NCBI GenBank assembly: GCA_964518955.1
Contig: CAZFHS010000027.1
Location: forward strand, 1 to 64,000
Origin: JBDGYW01 sp964518955
GTDB taxonomy: Bacteria; Gemmatimonadota; Gemmatimonadetes; Gemmatimonadales; GWC2-71-9
DNA: 64,000 nucleotides
Direction: 5' to 3'
A model generated the notes under the pieces. That model was not told where the DNA came from. It saw only the letters and a program-made list of their open reading frames with translations, and did not search any database. Of the stretch, positions 25,497 to 35,069 are shown in pieces. Position 1 is the stretch's first letter; each line of letters opens with the position of its first letter. Both the position numbers and the translations under genes were made by a program.

Positions 25497-27767
25497 CTAG
25501 TTCTCCGGCCACCTCCCAGTCTTCACCTCAGCCAATATTGCTTCGTCCGGGTTGAGGATAATTTTCTTGGGCTCTGCATCCACTCGAGGCAACTCGGCCT
25601 CAGTCAGGGCACCGGATACCAAGATAGGGAAGTCGGCGTAGCTGCCGTCGTCGAACTCTACACGCACAGGTACAGACATTCGAAAATCTACCGGAACACC
25701 TTCCTGCGCCACACGCACTCGCACAGTGAACCCGCCTTCGGGCGAGGCGTCCACTCGGTGTGAATAGGAGTACGTTGGCAGATCATTGCCATACACCCAC
25801 TGGTTGAAGAACCAGTCCATGTCCTCACCCGTGTGTTCCTCTACGACGTTCTGGAATTCTTCGGTCGTTGCGGCACTGCCCCTGTAAGCCATGTAGAACT
25901 CGCGGAGAACATTGGTGATCTTCTCATCCCCTAGTAGGCCCCTAAGCATGTGCAGAACGAACGCTCCTTTGTTGTAGACAATCAGCTGATAGTCTCCGGG
26001 ATGCTCGCTCGAAGCCACACGAGTGCCGAGCCACATCGGTCCGGCTTCATCTCCCCGGTCAAAGATCTCCTTTCGCCACTCCTCCAACATCTCGATACAC
26101 ACTTCACGGTTGTTCAGCATGGCGTCGAGATACCACAAGGCGGCAAACTGAGAAATTCCCTCGGTCAGCCACTTGTCATGATACGTTTTCCCGTCAACGC
26201 CAACGCCCCACCATTGATGTGCGATTTCGTGAGCACGAAATACCTGGTCTGCCCCAGCATCCCTTTCCCCGAAGAAGGTCGCGTACGACAAGTGCACCAT
26301 GCCAGCAAAGGCTTGTCCGTGACCGCCAAGGATCTCGGCAGCATAGATGTGACCATCCAGTAGCGGACCGAACTTCTCCTGGAAAAACCGCAGGCTGTTC
26401 GCCACGTCGGCGCCCACCTGCGCCTGCATACTGAGACCCGAGCGTGGCAACGGGCGATAGGGTATTCTGGTGACCAACACTGTCAGCGGGGGTATGCCGT
26501 CAGGCTGCAGAGGATACGCATCGTAGTCACCAAGGCTGAACGAATTCTCCTCGAACGACCTAGGTGTCACCCATCGAGTCGAAGTCATCCGCCCGTCGAT
26601 ACTCTCCTCCACCTTGTCACCCAACCCAACAAGGACAACCCTCTCGGGGGTGTGAAACGTCACGTCGAACGGCGTCTCTGCCACTGTCCCGTCGGCATCC
26701 CACGGATACCATCCGGTGGGCGTAGCAGTCAGGAACCAGTGTTCATCGGGGTAGTTGACGACGAAGTCGCCGTGGTACCTCAAAACGATCTCGAGCGGTT
26801 CGTCCCCTGGCTCCGGTTGGTCCATTCGAATCCACAGATAGGGATTCTCCTCTCCTTTGAAGTACGTGGCCGGTTCGCCGTTGCCCCACTCCACTTCATC
26901 CATCTCGAGGTCGTAATAGAGTGATAGCGGGAACCACGATGTCCCCTGTTTCACCCAATCCAGCGCCACTTCGGCCTCGGCGGAGAAATCCATGTTCCTC
27001 TCGATAGTACTCTCGATCCGATAGCTACCGACGCGAATCAAATCGCGTCTTCCTGGCGGGTCAGGCGTTTCGCCCGAGTTCTGTAGCGAGGAAAATTGGT
27101 TGATGATCTCCCGAGTCTCTTTCCTTCGAGCCTCTTTCGCTCGATGCCCAAACAGAATGCTTTCCGACGAGAATGGATCGATCTGGAAGAAGAACGGTTT
27201 GTTTCGATCTTCGCTGACATGCGCGTAAAAGAGTCCGTTCTCCTGGCGATTCAGGAACGTCATCATCATCCTGGTGTCAAAACGGTCACTGTCTTTGTCG
27301 CTTAAGTACTTGAGCGAGTGTTCGATCAGGTTGCGGACGTCGTTCGGAGGTGATCCGGCACCGAATGTCAGCGTTTGCTGCAGTTCCTCCAGCGTACCGT
27401 CGGCGAACATCATGAACAGGTTTTCAAACTGTTGCTCGACCTGCCGCGTCTCGTAGAACCGAAACAACTGCTCTTGTTCGACAGGGTTATTGGGAGCGAA
27501 AGAGAGTGTTCCGTCACCCAGGAACACGGCTGCAACCGTTCTGCCTGCCACCGGTGTGAGCAGGTAAATCGTTCCGGACTGAAGGTGCAAAGTGGCTACA
27601 TCGCGAGTGATGGTGAGGTCACTGACCGCTGCCACGCCGTCCGAAGTTGGGCCGAGTTCCATCAACTCCTCGAACACCACCTCGTAATCGGGGAACTCCT
27701 GCTGAGACATCAACGGGGACGTGGAGAAGAAGACACCCAAGAAGGGAATGAGCATGGCGGCGCGCAT
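25497..27767 (-). CDS. Secreted M1-family (gluzincin) aminopeptidase-like protein
   Basis: 756 residues with a signal peptide (MRAAMLIPFLGVFFSTSPLMSQ). The zinc site HEIAHQWWG, with the third ligand Glu in the downstream WLTEGISQF block, marks the M1 family and is complete. A long N-terminal region (about 400 residues) before the catalytic domain is typical of the secreted M1 proteins of these phyla. The ATG follows GGGAG by about 6 bases. It lies 51 bases after the TonB receptor gene, same strand, so the three genes (M14 peptidase, receptor, M1 peptidase) may form one peptide-scavenging operon. The exopeptidase tripeptide GAMEN motif was not clearly seen, so substrate trimming is inferred. 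Confidence 0.9.
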   Translation of the reverse strand: MRAAMLIPFLGVFFSTSPLMSQQEFPDYEVVFEELMELGPTSDGVAAVSDLTITRDVATLHLQSGTIYLLTPVAGRTVAAVFLGDGTLSFAPNNPVEQEQLFRFYETRQVEQQFENLFMMFADGTLEELQQTLTFGAGSPPNDVRNLIEHSLKYLSDKDSDRFDTRMMMTFLNRQENGLFYAHVSEDRNKPFFFQIDPFSSESILFGHRAKEARRKETREIINQFSSLQNSGETPDPPGRRDLIRVGSYRIESTIERNMDFSAEAEVALDWVKQGTSWFPLSLYYDLEMDEVEWGNGEPATYFKGEENPYLWIRMDQPEPGDEPLEIVLRYHGDFVVNYPDEHWFLTATPTGWYPWDADGTVAETPFDVTFHTPERVVLVGLGDKVEESIDGRMTSTRWVTPRSFEENSFSLGDYDAYPLQPDGIPPLTVLVTRIPYRPLPRSGLSMQAQVGADVANSLRFFQEKFGPLLDGHIYAAEILGGHGQAFAGMVHLSYATFFGERDAGADQVFRAHEIAHQWWGVGVDGKTYHDKWLTEGISQFAALWYLDAMLNNREVCIEMLEEWRKEIFDRGDEAGPMWLGTRVASSEHPGDYQLIVYNKGAFVLHMLRGLLGDEKITNVLREFYMAYRGSAATTEEFQNVVEEHTGEDMDWFFNQWVYGNDLPTYSYSHRVDASPEGGFTVRVRVAQEGVPVDFRMSVPVRVEFDDGSYADFPILVSGALTEAELPRVDAEPKKIILNPDEAILAEVKTGRWPEN

Positions 27768-27818
27768 CAGAGCTCCCAGTTAGATCGCCAGCAAATAGGC
27801 AATCTGGATCCGGTACTG

Positions 27819-29663
27819 TCAAGAACCTGAAGTGAAGCCCAGAAAGAGCGCTCTCCCGGGTGCACGCGCGCCGGTCACATCGGCATATTCGGCGTCCGTG
27901 ATGTTCATGAGATCCAGATTCAGCCAACCCGCCACAACCCGCACGCTGAACCGCAGGTCCACACGCTGGAATGAATCCTCGCCTAGCCGTCGTGCATGCC
28001 GAGCGCACACCTGCGCTGATGTAGAAATACCTAATGATCGTTTCATACCGATGGTGAGCTGTTCCTTCAATGGACGGAGGGCGTATTTCGAACGGTATCC
28101 GGTCGCTTCCTCTGTATCGACCGACAAGGCCGTGCCCCCAAGCGTCCAGACGAACCCGAGTGGTCCGGCAATCTCCACCTCCGTCTCGACGCCTCTGAAG
28201 GTGGCATCCTCCACATTCCGCGTTTCCCACGGGTCGGTGTCGAGTGCATCCTCCGGCCGGGCCCAATCGATTAGAGAAGTGGCACGCCGCATAAACGCGG
28301 TCGTCGACAAGCTGAAGATGTGACCGCTGAACAGGTCGATTCCCAGTTCGCCCGACCATGCGCGCTCGGGGTTGAGATCGGGTCGCCCAACGTTCACCGG
28401 ATCCTGGTAGTAGCGTTCGGTCCAAGTTGGAGCCCGAAACGACCTACCCAGAGATGTTCGGAAACGCATGTCCGGGTGGACGTTCACCGAACCCGAGAGG
28501 GAGGGAGAGAAGAATGCACCGAAACCCTGGTGCCAGTCCGTTCGCATTCCCAACGACAGCACCGCGGTACCCAGCTCGCCGACCAAGGCTTCTCCGTAGA
28601 GTGCACCGCGTCGTTCCGATCGATCGCCGAGGTTCGAGCTGTTGAGGCCGTCCCAGAAGATTTCCCCGCCAACGGCTACATTGACTCCGTTCTCAGCTCC
28701 GTAGCGACCCAAAAGAGTCGCCCCGCCCTGCGATGACGTATGCTGGTTCCGGTACAACGACGGATCTTCACGAACCAATACGAAGTCGTCGTCGTGTCGC
28801 CTGGCCGACAGGCGCATTTCCCACGAGAATGGACCGGCATCGTCAGATTCCCAACCGATCGACGCTGTATAGTGACGTGTCTTTTCAAATGAAGGGTACG
28901 GAGCATAGAAATCTCGAGCGCCGAAGTCTCTCCGCGATGCTCCGAACTCTGCGGCGATGCGCCCGGCGCTCAGTTCCTGGGTGAGTGACCCGTGAAACAG
29001 CACCGTCTCGTAATCGGTCCCCTCTCTATGTCCGTCCGAACGAGAGACCTCCCCACCCGCATTGATCGACACCCCTCGCTCCCCTCCCACCCCTCCACTG
29101 GCCGAGACCCTAACCGTCCTCCATGAACCACCCTGTATATTCGCCGACAACGGCACCTCGCCACTCCTCGTCACCACATTCACCACTCCCCCCATCGCAT
29201 CCGCACCATGGAGTGATGAGGCCGCACCGCGGAGCACCTCGATGCGTTCGACTGCCTCCAGAGGCACTACCAGGTCGAGATCGAAGTGTCCGGTTTGAGG
29301 GTCGCTCATCCGGATTCCGTTGACCATCACCACTACCTGCTCGAAACTCGCGCCGCGAATGGAAAGGTCTCCTTGTGCAGGAGACCTGCTCATCACATCC
29401 ACCCCGGTTGCCCATTCGAGAATCTCCGAGATCGTACGCACCGGAAGCGCAGATATCTCCTCGGCGGTCAGCAGCTGCACGCTACGTGTTGTCGCCGGAA
29501 GGTTGCGATCGATCCTGGAAACCGCCTGAACGCGCAAAGTGTCCAGCTCCATAGCGGTCTGCTGGCCGCGCAGGAGCTCAGGGCGGCAGACCAATGCCAG
29601 CAGAAGCCCGGCTGCGGCGAAAAACATCCGAGCCGGGCTCGTTGTTTTGAACAGACCGGTCAC
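27819..29663 (-). CDS. TonB-dependent outer-membrane receptor
   Basis: 614 residues, short for the class and close to BtuB length. After a signal peptide (AAAGLLLALVCRPELLRGQQ) a TonB-box-like MELDTLRVQA precedes the plug (SVQLLTAEEISALPVRTISEILEWATGVDV, IRGASFEQVVVMVNGIRMSD, VERIEVLRGAASSLHGADAMGGVVNVVT), followed by the beta-barrel, ending in a C-terminal aromatic strand. It starts four bases after the M14 peptidase stop (GTG start; an ATG at codon 13 is an alternative). Ligand unknown; no B12 riboswitch was found upstream, so the BtuB-like size should not be read as cobalamin uptake. Confidence 0.9.
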   Translation of the reverse strand: MTGLFKTTSPARMFFAAAGLLLALVCRPELLRGQQTAMELDTLRVQAVSRIDRNLPATTRSVQLLTAEEISALPVRTISEILEWATGVDVMSRSPAQGDLSIRGASFEQVVVMVNGIRMSDPQTGHFDLDLVVPLEAVERIEVLRGAASSLHGADAMGGVVNVVTRSGEVPLSANIQGGSWRTVRVSASGGVGGERGVSINAGGEVSRSDGHREGTDYETVLFHGSLTQELSAGRIAAEFGASRRDFGARDFYAPYPSFEKTRHYTASIGWESDDAGPFSWEMRLSARRHDDDFVLVREDPSLYRNQHTSSQGGATLLGRYGAENGVNVAVGGEIFWDGLNSSNLGDRSERRGALYGEALVGELGTAVLSLGMRTDWHQGFGAFFSPSLSGSVNVHPDMRFRTSLGRSFRAPTWTERYYQDPVNVGRPDLNPERAWSGELGIDLFSGHIFSLSTTAFMRRATSLIDWARPEDALDTDPWETRNVEDATFRGVETEVEIAGPLGFVWTLGGTALSVDTEEATGYRSKYALRPLKEQLTIGMKRSLGISTSAQVCARHARRLGEDSFQRVDLRFSVRVVAGWLNLDLMNITDAEYADVTGARAPGRALFLGFTSGS

Positions 29664-29667
29664 AGAA

Positions 29668-31965
29668 TCACTTTCTAAACGTCAACGCATTAAACAGCAG
29701 CGGCCACGTCGCAATGGTCTGTCCGCGGTAGTTTGGTGGGAAACCAAAGAGGACCACGGATCCGTCCCCAACACCTGCTTCAACAAGTGCGGCTTTGCCG
29801 GCTATGTGCTCGTGACCGAGAACCCACCCCGACAGCAGCGGATTGCCGGATCCGAAACGCGCCAAAATGTCGATCGTTGGGTCGGCCACGTCGAACGCGC
29901 GGCTACTCCTCCAATACCAGGCGATATTTTCAGCAGGTACGCCGGCGGTGATGTCGTTGTCCGACGCCAGGTCGATGCGCAAGATCGACCCTGGAATGTA
30001 GAACTCGGAGCTGGTCAAACCCTCGACCGCGCTGCTCACACCAAGATCGAACAAATCAACTGCAAACTCTGTTGCCGCACCGATGGCCACAATCCGGCCC
30101 CCGTCCGCGACGAACCGCCGTACGGCCCCTTGTCCGTCGACTCCAAGCCCGCCGGTATAGGACGGCGGAAGCACGCCTGCCGCCCACCCTGTTCGAATCT
30201 GCTCGGCTCCCTGGTCCTCGAACAACAGCACGTCGTAATTAGAAAGTGCACCGCCCTGAATGTCGGCATCATGCAACGTGTCGAAGGGGATCGCATGCTG
30301 GTCGAGCACCCATCTGGTCCAACCTTCAGGCATAGGATCGCGCCACGACTTGTACACGGCTATCCTCGGAGCACGCCTGCCAACCAGAGCAGCCGGCGCT
30401 TCGTACGTGACGCCGTGAGCGGGAATGGGATCAGACAGTTGGACCGTCGGCACCGCATCCACCGATGTAGCGTCAATTTCCATGAGCAGAGGCAGAGTAT
30501 GCGCGGTAACATCGTATGGCGCCTTGGGCGGGCCGCCCGGGTAGAGGCGTAGATCCGGGTACTCCTGCCGAGACAACAACGTGTTCGCAAACGAAGCGTA
30601 CGGTTGGTTCATGGGAATCACGTAGGTCCCCGCTCCGTACGATTTGCCTTCAGCGGAAAAGGCAGACTGGGCGGTGTGGACCTCGACATCGCCGATTGTG
30701 AGGATTCTGAGCACCGCGTCCAGACCGGTAAGGTTGCCCTGCTCAGCCGGTATGATCCACGCGGCAGGCCATTCAGGCCACTTCTCTACGGCATTCTTGT
30801 TGATCTGATAGAAGTTCTCCAGCCAGTACCTTCGGTTCACCGCCGCGTTCGTGAGCAGTGCCATCACTCCAGCATCCATGTAGTCGACGATGTCCATCAG
30901 GCGCCATTCACCACCAGGCCAAACCACCGGGAAGTTCCATGCGCTCACCTTTGGATCCAGACCGCGTCGTTCACCCATGTCTTCCAAGGCAATGGAGACT
31001 GGTGAGGCAATGCCGATCGACGCGGTCTCACTCAAGATTCGGACACCGCCATGGTAATGCTGGTACGCTCGTGCAGGCGTAAACGCGTCATAAATCGCGT
31101 TCGTAACAACGCCTTTCATGCCCTTTGACAACGCCTCAGCAGCCATGTAAGCACCAAGTTGATTCACGCCCGATGTCAAAAGCGGGTCGATGTTCTGCTC
31201 CCAAGGATCGATGAATGGAGGGAAGAAGATGCGGGCACCGGTGCCACCCATTTGATGTATGTCATGGATTATCTGCGGATGCCATACGTTGTGAGCTTCG
31301 GTGATTGTCAGCTCGGTTTCGATTTGAGTGAAAGCGTACCAGTCGCGATTGTTATCGTGTCCGACGTATGGATGATAGAGTGTCGGCAGTGGTGCAGCTT
31401 CGTACTCCGTTCCGACCCACCTCCGGTACCAGTGCGTGATCATGTCCAGGCCGTCAGGATTGAGGCTCGGAATATCCAGCAGGATCACGTTGTCGAGGAT
31501 CTCGAGGACCTTTTCGTCGTTGGACGTTGCCATGCGGTGAATCATCCGGGCCGCCATCTGCGGGCCGCCCACTTCAGTAGCGTGGATCCCCTCGGTGACG
31601 AGGGCCACCGTTTTGCCCTTATCCAGCAGACGTTCCAACTCAGCGGGGCCCGAAATCCGCCTAGGATCGGCGAGTTTGAGCTGGATCTCGTGGAGTTCAT
31701 CGAGTCGAGCGTGATTTTCCGGGCTCGTCACCGTCACCATCAGATATGGCGCACCCCAGGTGGTTTCGCCAAGCGTGTCGAGGATGACTCTATCGCTTCT
31801 CTCGGCCAGAAGCTCGTACCAGCCGGTGAGCTGCTCCCAATCGGCGAGCCTGCGATCGTCCCCGAGATTGAAGCCAAAGAAGTCAACAGGCTCGGGAATT
31901 CCTTGAGCCGACAGGGGCAGTGCAACAAACAAGACGGCAATCAGAATAGTCGATACTCTGGTCAT
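29668..31965 (-). CDS. Secreted M14-family zinc carboxypeptidase-like protein
   Basis: 765 residues with a signal peptide (TILIAVLFVALPLSAQ). The zinc motif HxxE is in EGIHATEVGG and the third ligand His probably in IIHDIHQMGG; DIPSLNPDGLD and HDNNRDWYAFTQIETE match the family. The C-terminal ~350 residues form a further domain common in Gemmatimonadota M14 proteins. ATG at 31965 has GAGG 6 bases upstream; a GTG two codons earlier overlaps that site. Followed after four bases by the TonB receptor gene, which suggests peptide degradation linked to uptake. Confidence 0.9.
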   Translation of the reverse strand: MTRVSTILIAVLFVALPLSAQGIPEPVDFFGFNLGDDRRLADWEQLTGWYELLAERSDRVILDTLGETTWGAPYLMVTVTSPENHARLDELHEIQLKLADPRRISGPAELERLLDKGKTVALVTEGIHATEVGGPQMAARMIHRMATSNDEKVLEILDNVILLDIPSLNPDGLDMITHWYRRWVGTEYEAAPLPTLYHPYVGHDNNRDWYAFTQIETELTITEAHNVWHPQIIHDIHQMGGTGARIFFPPFIDPWEQNIDPLLTSGVNQLGAYMAAEALSKGMKGVVTNAIYDAFTPARAYQHYHGGVRILSETASIGIASPVSIALEDMGERRGLDPKVSAWNFPVVWPGGEWRLMDIVDYMDAGVMALLTNAAVNRRYWLENFYQINKNAVEKWPEWPAAWIIPAEQGNLTGLDAVLRILTIGDVEVHTAQSAFSAEGKSYGAGTYVIPMNQPYASFANTLLSRQEYPDLRLYPGGPPKAPYDVTAHTLPLLMEIDATSVDAVPTVQLSDPIPAHGVTYEAPAALVGRRAPRIAVYKSWRDPMPEGWTRWVLDQHAIPFDTLHDADIQGGALSNYDVLLFEDQGAEQIRTGWAAGVLPPSYTGGLGVDGQGAVRRFVADGGRIVAIGAATEFAVDLFDLGVSSAVEGLTSSEFYIPGSILRIDLASDNDITAGVPAENIAWYWRSSRAFDVADPTIDILARFGSGNPLLSGWVLGHEHIAGKAALVEAGVGDGSVVLFGFPPNYRGQTIATWPLLFNALTFRK

Positions 31966-32247
31966 GTACACCTCGCTTGACTTGTCGAAACGCCCGTTTG
32001 GGGCACGAATGCGGTATTTGCGTTGCAGTGAAGGATGTACTCGCCTTCCTGCGGGGGCAATTGGCAGGTTTCGGGGTTGCCGTTGGTTTCGGTTTGTGCT
32101 AAATCGTAGGCGTCAGTTGATGGATCACCAAGTCGCCCAACCCAGATGGGACCCCGCGGTGGATGTTGAGCGTATAATGGGTAAGAGCCGGTGGATGCGA
32201 CGACGGGACCACGGAAGCCCCGCCTACACTCATCCCAATAGCAACTT
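31966..32247. other. Intergenic region upstream of the M14 operon and the PAS gene
   Basis: About 280 bases between divergent genes. A perfect TATAAT occurs at 32173-32178 on the plus strand but without a convincing -35 hexamer at the usual distance. No coding frame, riboswitch or repeat was recognised. Confidence 0.4.
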
Positions 32248-32275
32248 TGAGACACGTTTGATTGGAGTTGTCTCA
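32248..32275 (+). promoter_or_regulatory. Hairpin around the ribosome site of the PAS gene
   Basis: TGAGACA (32248) pairs with TGTCTCA (32269) across a 14-base loop that contains the GGAG ribosome site; the right arm includes the first base of the ATG. It could modulate translation start. Prediction only; the stem is seven base pairs. Confidence 0.35.
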
Positions 32276-33483
32276 TGAAAGATCAAGCTAAAACCAAGGC
32301 TCAGCTGATCGAGGAACTGGAAAGCTCGCGCAAACGGATCGAGGAACTCGAATCCGGCGCTGCGGCACCTGAAGACTGGCTGCATCGCTTCATCGAGTTG
32401 TCTCCGTTGGGCGCGTTCATTTACAGGTTGGAATCTGACGGACGCCTCGTATTCACCGCCGCAAACCCCGCCGCCGACGAACTGCTTGGCTTGGATGCCT
32501 CCGTGTTCATCGGAAAGACGATTCAGGAGGCGTTTCCTCCCCTCGCGGAAACCGAAATCCCCGAGAGGTATACGAAAGCGGCGCGCGACGGAGAGCATTG
32601 GCACTCAGAGCAATTGGATTACGAGGACGACAAGATCTCTGGCGCCTTCGAGGTTCATGCGTACCAGATCTCCCCGGGCCATATGGTGGTCTTCTTTGCG
32701 AATATCACTGCTCGCAAACAGGCAGAAGAAAAGCTCCTCGAGAGCGAGCGTATTTTGCGCCAAAGCCAGGAAGTTGCCCAACTCGGTTCATATGACTTTG
32801 ATATCGAGGCGGACCGTTGGACCAGTTCGCCGATTCTAGACAAGGTCTTCGGCATTGACGACTCCGTTACTCGCAACCTCGATCTGTGGGCGGAGATCGT
32901 ACATCCGGAGTACCGTCTGGAAATGCTCAACTACTTCAAGACGAGGGTGCTCGGCAGAGGGAGGCCCTTCGACAAGGAATACACGATAGTCCGTCTCGAC
33001 GGCGGCGAGAAGCGATGGGTGCACGGGCTGGGCACCTTGAACTTCGATGACAACGGCAAGCCTATTCGCATGACCGGTACGATTCAGGATGTCACCGACC
33101 GGAAGCGTGTAGAGGAGCGGCTCCGCCAAGAGATGGCATACATGGAGTCGACGATCCAGAGCATGCCGGGCCTCTTCTACGTCTTCGAACAGAAGAGTGG
33201 GCTCTTCGCCCGGAGAAACGCCAACTGGAGTCTAGTAACCGGCTATTCTGAGGAAGAGCTGGACGAGATGAAGGCGTTAGATTTCTTCGCCGAGGGAGAG
33301 GATCGCGATAGGTGCAAGCGATCTCAGAAGAAGGTGTTCAACAAAGGGCACAGCACCATGGAGAACAACCTTCTAACCAAGGACGGAACCAAGATTCCCC
33401 ATTCCTGGAATGGCCGCCGAGTGAAGCTAGGCGACAAGAGTTACGTCATCGGCACGGCGATAGAGAGGTCAAAGCCTAAGTAG
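32275..33483 (+). CDS. Triple-PAS protein without output domain
   Basis: 402 residues. After a coiled-coil start (QLIEELESSRKRIEELE) come PAS/PAC-like units at about residues 38-150, 155-280 and 285-400, separated by the usual linkers (ANITARKQAEEKLLESE, GTIQDVTDRKRVEERLRQE). No histidine kinase, GGDEF, EAL, HD-GYP or DNA-binding part follows; the frame simply ends. It may therefore be a sensing partner of another protein, or a truncated kinase. No membrane segment is seen. The end overlaps the convergent hydrolase gene by 8 bases. Confidence 0.88.
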   Translation: MKDQAKTKAQLIEELESSRKRIEELESGAAAPEDWLHRFIELSPLGAFIYRLESDGRLVFTAANPAADELLGLDASVFIGKTIQEAFPPLAETEIPERYTKAARDGEHWHSEQLDYEDDKISGAFEVHAYQISPGHMVVFFANITARKQAEEKLLESERILRQSQEVAQLGSYDFDIEADRWTSSPILDKVFGIDDSVTRNLDLWAEIVHPEYRLEMLNYFKTRVLGRGRPFDKEYTIVRLDGGEKRWVHGLGTLNFDDNGKPIRMTGTIQDVTDRKRVEERLRQEMAYMESTIQSMPGLFYVFEQKSGLFARRNANWSLVTGYSEEELDEMKALDFFAEGEDRDRCKRSQKKVFNKGHSTMENNLLTKDGTKIPHSWNGRRVKLGDKSYVIGTAIERSKPK

Positions 33484-34867
33484 ACGGCGTCAGCACGTAC
33501 ACCCCGCTGACTCGATCGACTAGGAGTTTTGCCACAGCACCCGCTTCCACGATGAATGTGTAGCGGGTGTTGTCTCTCACGAAGGTCATTCCATCGTCGA
33601 AACGCAATTCTGAGGGCTCACCCTGGCCAACTGCGGCGGTGAGGCTGCTCGAGTCTGTGTCTATCGTGACAACCAGCTCTCGCCCGCGACCAGGCCCGCT
33701 GTAAGTTCCCTTCAGCATACTCAAGTCGCCTGTATACACTCGCTCTGCCGGTTCCGCCGGCTCACCCAGTATCAGAGCGGCTATCTCGCTAGCGATGGCA
33801 CCGGGCCCCGGAGGCCCTGTTGTGTTCACGAGGACGATCACGGAGAGGTCTTCATCGGGATAGTAGGTGACTTGGGACAGGAATCCGGGTATGCCGCCTC
33901 CGTGCCCAATCACATCGCGACCGCCAATCTCCAATACACTGAGGCCCTTCGCATACCGGAGAGGAGTTTCATCGTTCAAAGTGCCAGGGGTAATCAGCTC
34001 TCGATAACCTTCGGGCAACAATAACCCACCGCCTTGACCATCGCCGTGAAGAGCCTGGTTCCAGGCGACGAGATCCCATGCGGTCGAGCACAGCGACCCA
34101 GCTGCGTACGGCCACGTGTGGTCGATGTACCCTTTCCTGACCAATCCCTCACGCCCCGCATCGTACCCGTGCGCTCGCCGTTCTATGATCGCGTTGCTGC
34201 TGCAATAGCGCGAGTCGGGCATGTCCGCGGCAGCAAAAAGGTGCTCGCCAACGTAATCCTCGTATGCCTCGCCGGTGACTGATTCGATTATCAGACCGAG
34301 TAGGAAGTAAGCCGAGTTGTTGTAGATCAAAGCATCGCCGGGTGGGAAGTCGAGCGGTGCTGCGCTGAACATGGCAACGAGAGAGTCTCGCGGCAGCGAT
34401 CTCGTGGCGATTGCGTCGAAGCCCTCCATCTCGGTGTACCCTTTGATGCCGGATGTGTGGTCCATCAGTCTGCGGACCGTGATGCCGTGAGCATCGGCCG
34501 GGTACTCGGGAAGGTACTCCGTGAAGACAGCATCGAGATCGACTAGTCCTTGAGCCACCAGCTGCAGAATTGCCACGGCCGTGAACTGCTTGGTCACCGA
34601 CCCGATCTCATAGATAGCCCGTTCCGGCGTGGGTACGTGATACTCCAGATCGGCATAGCCGTACGCTTCGAGCAGAATCGTGTCGCCGCCCTGAACAACC
34701 CCCACCGAAGCTCCCGCTATCTGTCCCGCATCAATTGGTTCGTTTACGATAGAGTCGATGGCACGGACGATGGCGGCGCGATCGGACACCTGCGCCGAGA
34801 GCGTCGCGGCCTGTGCGAGCGCCAACAGGGCCGCTGACGCGGCCATCAAGACGTAGCGGAAATTCAT
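33476..34867 (-). CDS. Secreted serine hydrolase, beta-lactamase class C-like
   Basis: 463 residues with a signal peptide (MAASAALLALAQAATLSAQ). The serine motif SVTK (near residue 92) and YNN (about 182) correspond to SxxK and YxN; HGGG near 320 corresponds to the third motif region. This fold covers esterases, peptidases and D-aminopeptidases as well as AmpC; resistance cannot be inferred. The gene runs convergent to the PAS gene and stands alone upstream (202 bases to the DUF1846 gene). Confidence 0.88.
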   Translation of the reverse strand: MNFRYVLMAASAALLALAQAATLSAQVSDRAAIVRAIDSIVNEPIDAGQIAGASVGVVQGGDTILLEAYGYADLEYHVPTPERAIYEIGSVTKQFTAVAILQLVAQGLVDLDAVFTEYLPEYPADAHGITVRRLMDHTSGIKGYTEMEGFDAIATRSLPRDSLVAMFSAAPLDFPPGDALIYNNSAYFLLGLIIESVTGEAYEDYVGEHLFAAADMPDSRYCSSNAIIERRAHGYDAGREGLVRKGYIDHTWPYAAGSLCSTAWDLVAWNQALHGDGQGGGLLLPEGYRELITPGTLNDETPLRYAKGLSVLEIGGRDVIGHGGGIPGFLSQVTYYPDEDLSVIVLVNTTGPPGPGAIASEIAALILGEPAEPAERVYTGDLSMLKGTYSGPGRGRELVVTIDTDSSSLTAAVGQGEPSELRFDDGMTFVRDNTRYTFIVEAGAVAKLLVDRVSGVYVLTPST

Positions 34868-35069
34868 GTCGATTCCTTTTTTTGTTTGATCCGGGGGCGT
34901 CCCTAAGAGAAAGTCCCCATCCGCAATACGGCAACTCGTGTGCGGAGTTGCAGGCGAGCCGTTGGTGAACGGGCAAACGCGTCAAGCAGTAGACTAAACG
35001 ATGCCCGCGGAGTAGGATGGTTTGGCGGCGGTCCCAAGCTGCAATCCAACTCAGGAGCTAAACCCCACC

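Noticed and set aside
27819..31965. Cobalamin uptake by the small TonB receptor
   Set aside because: No B12 riboswitch sequence was found upstream, and the neighbours are peptidases.
32173..32178. Promoter at a perfect TATAAT box
   Set aside because: No matching -35 hexamer at 15-19 bases; kept only as a note.
33476..34867. Antibiotic-resistance beta-lactamase
   Set aside because: The SxxK and YxN motifs are shared with many esterases and peptidases; nothing specific to lactamases is seen.
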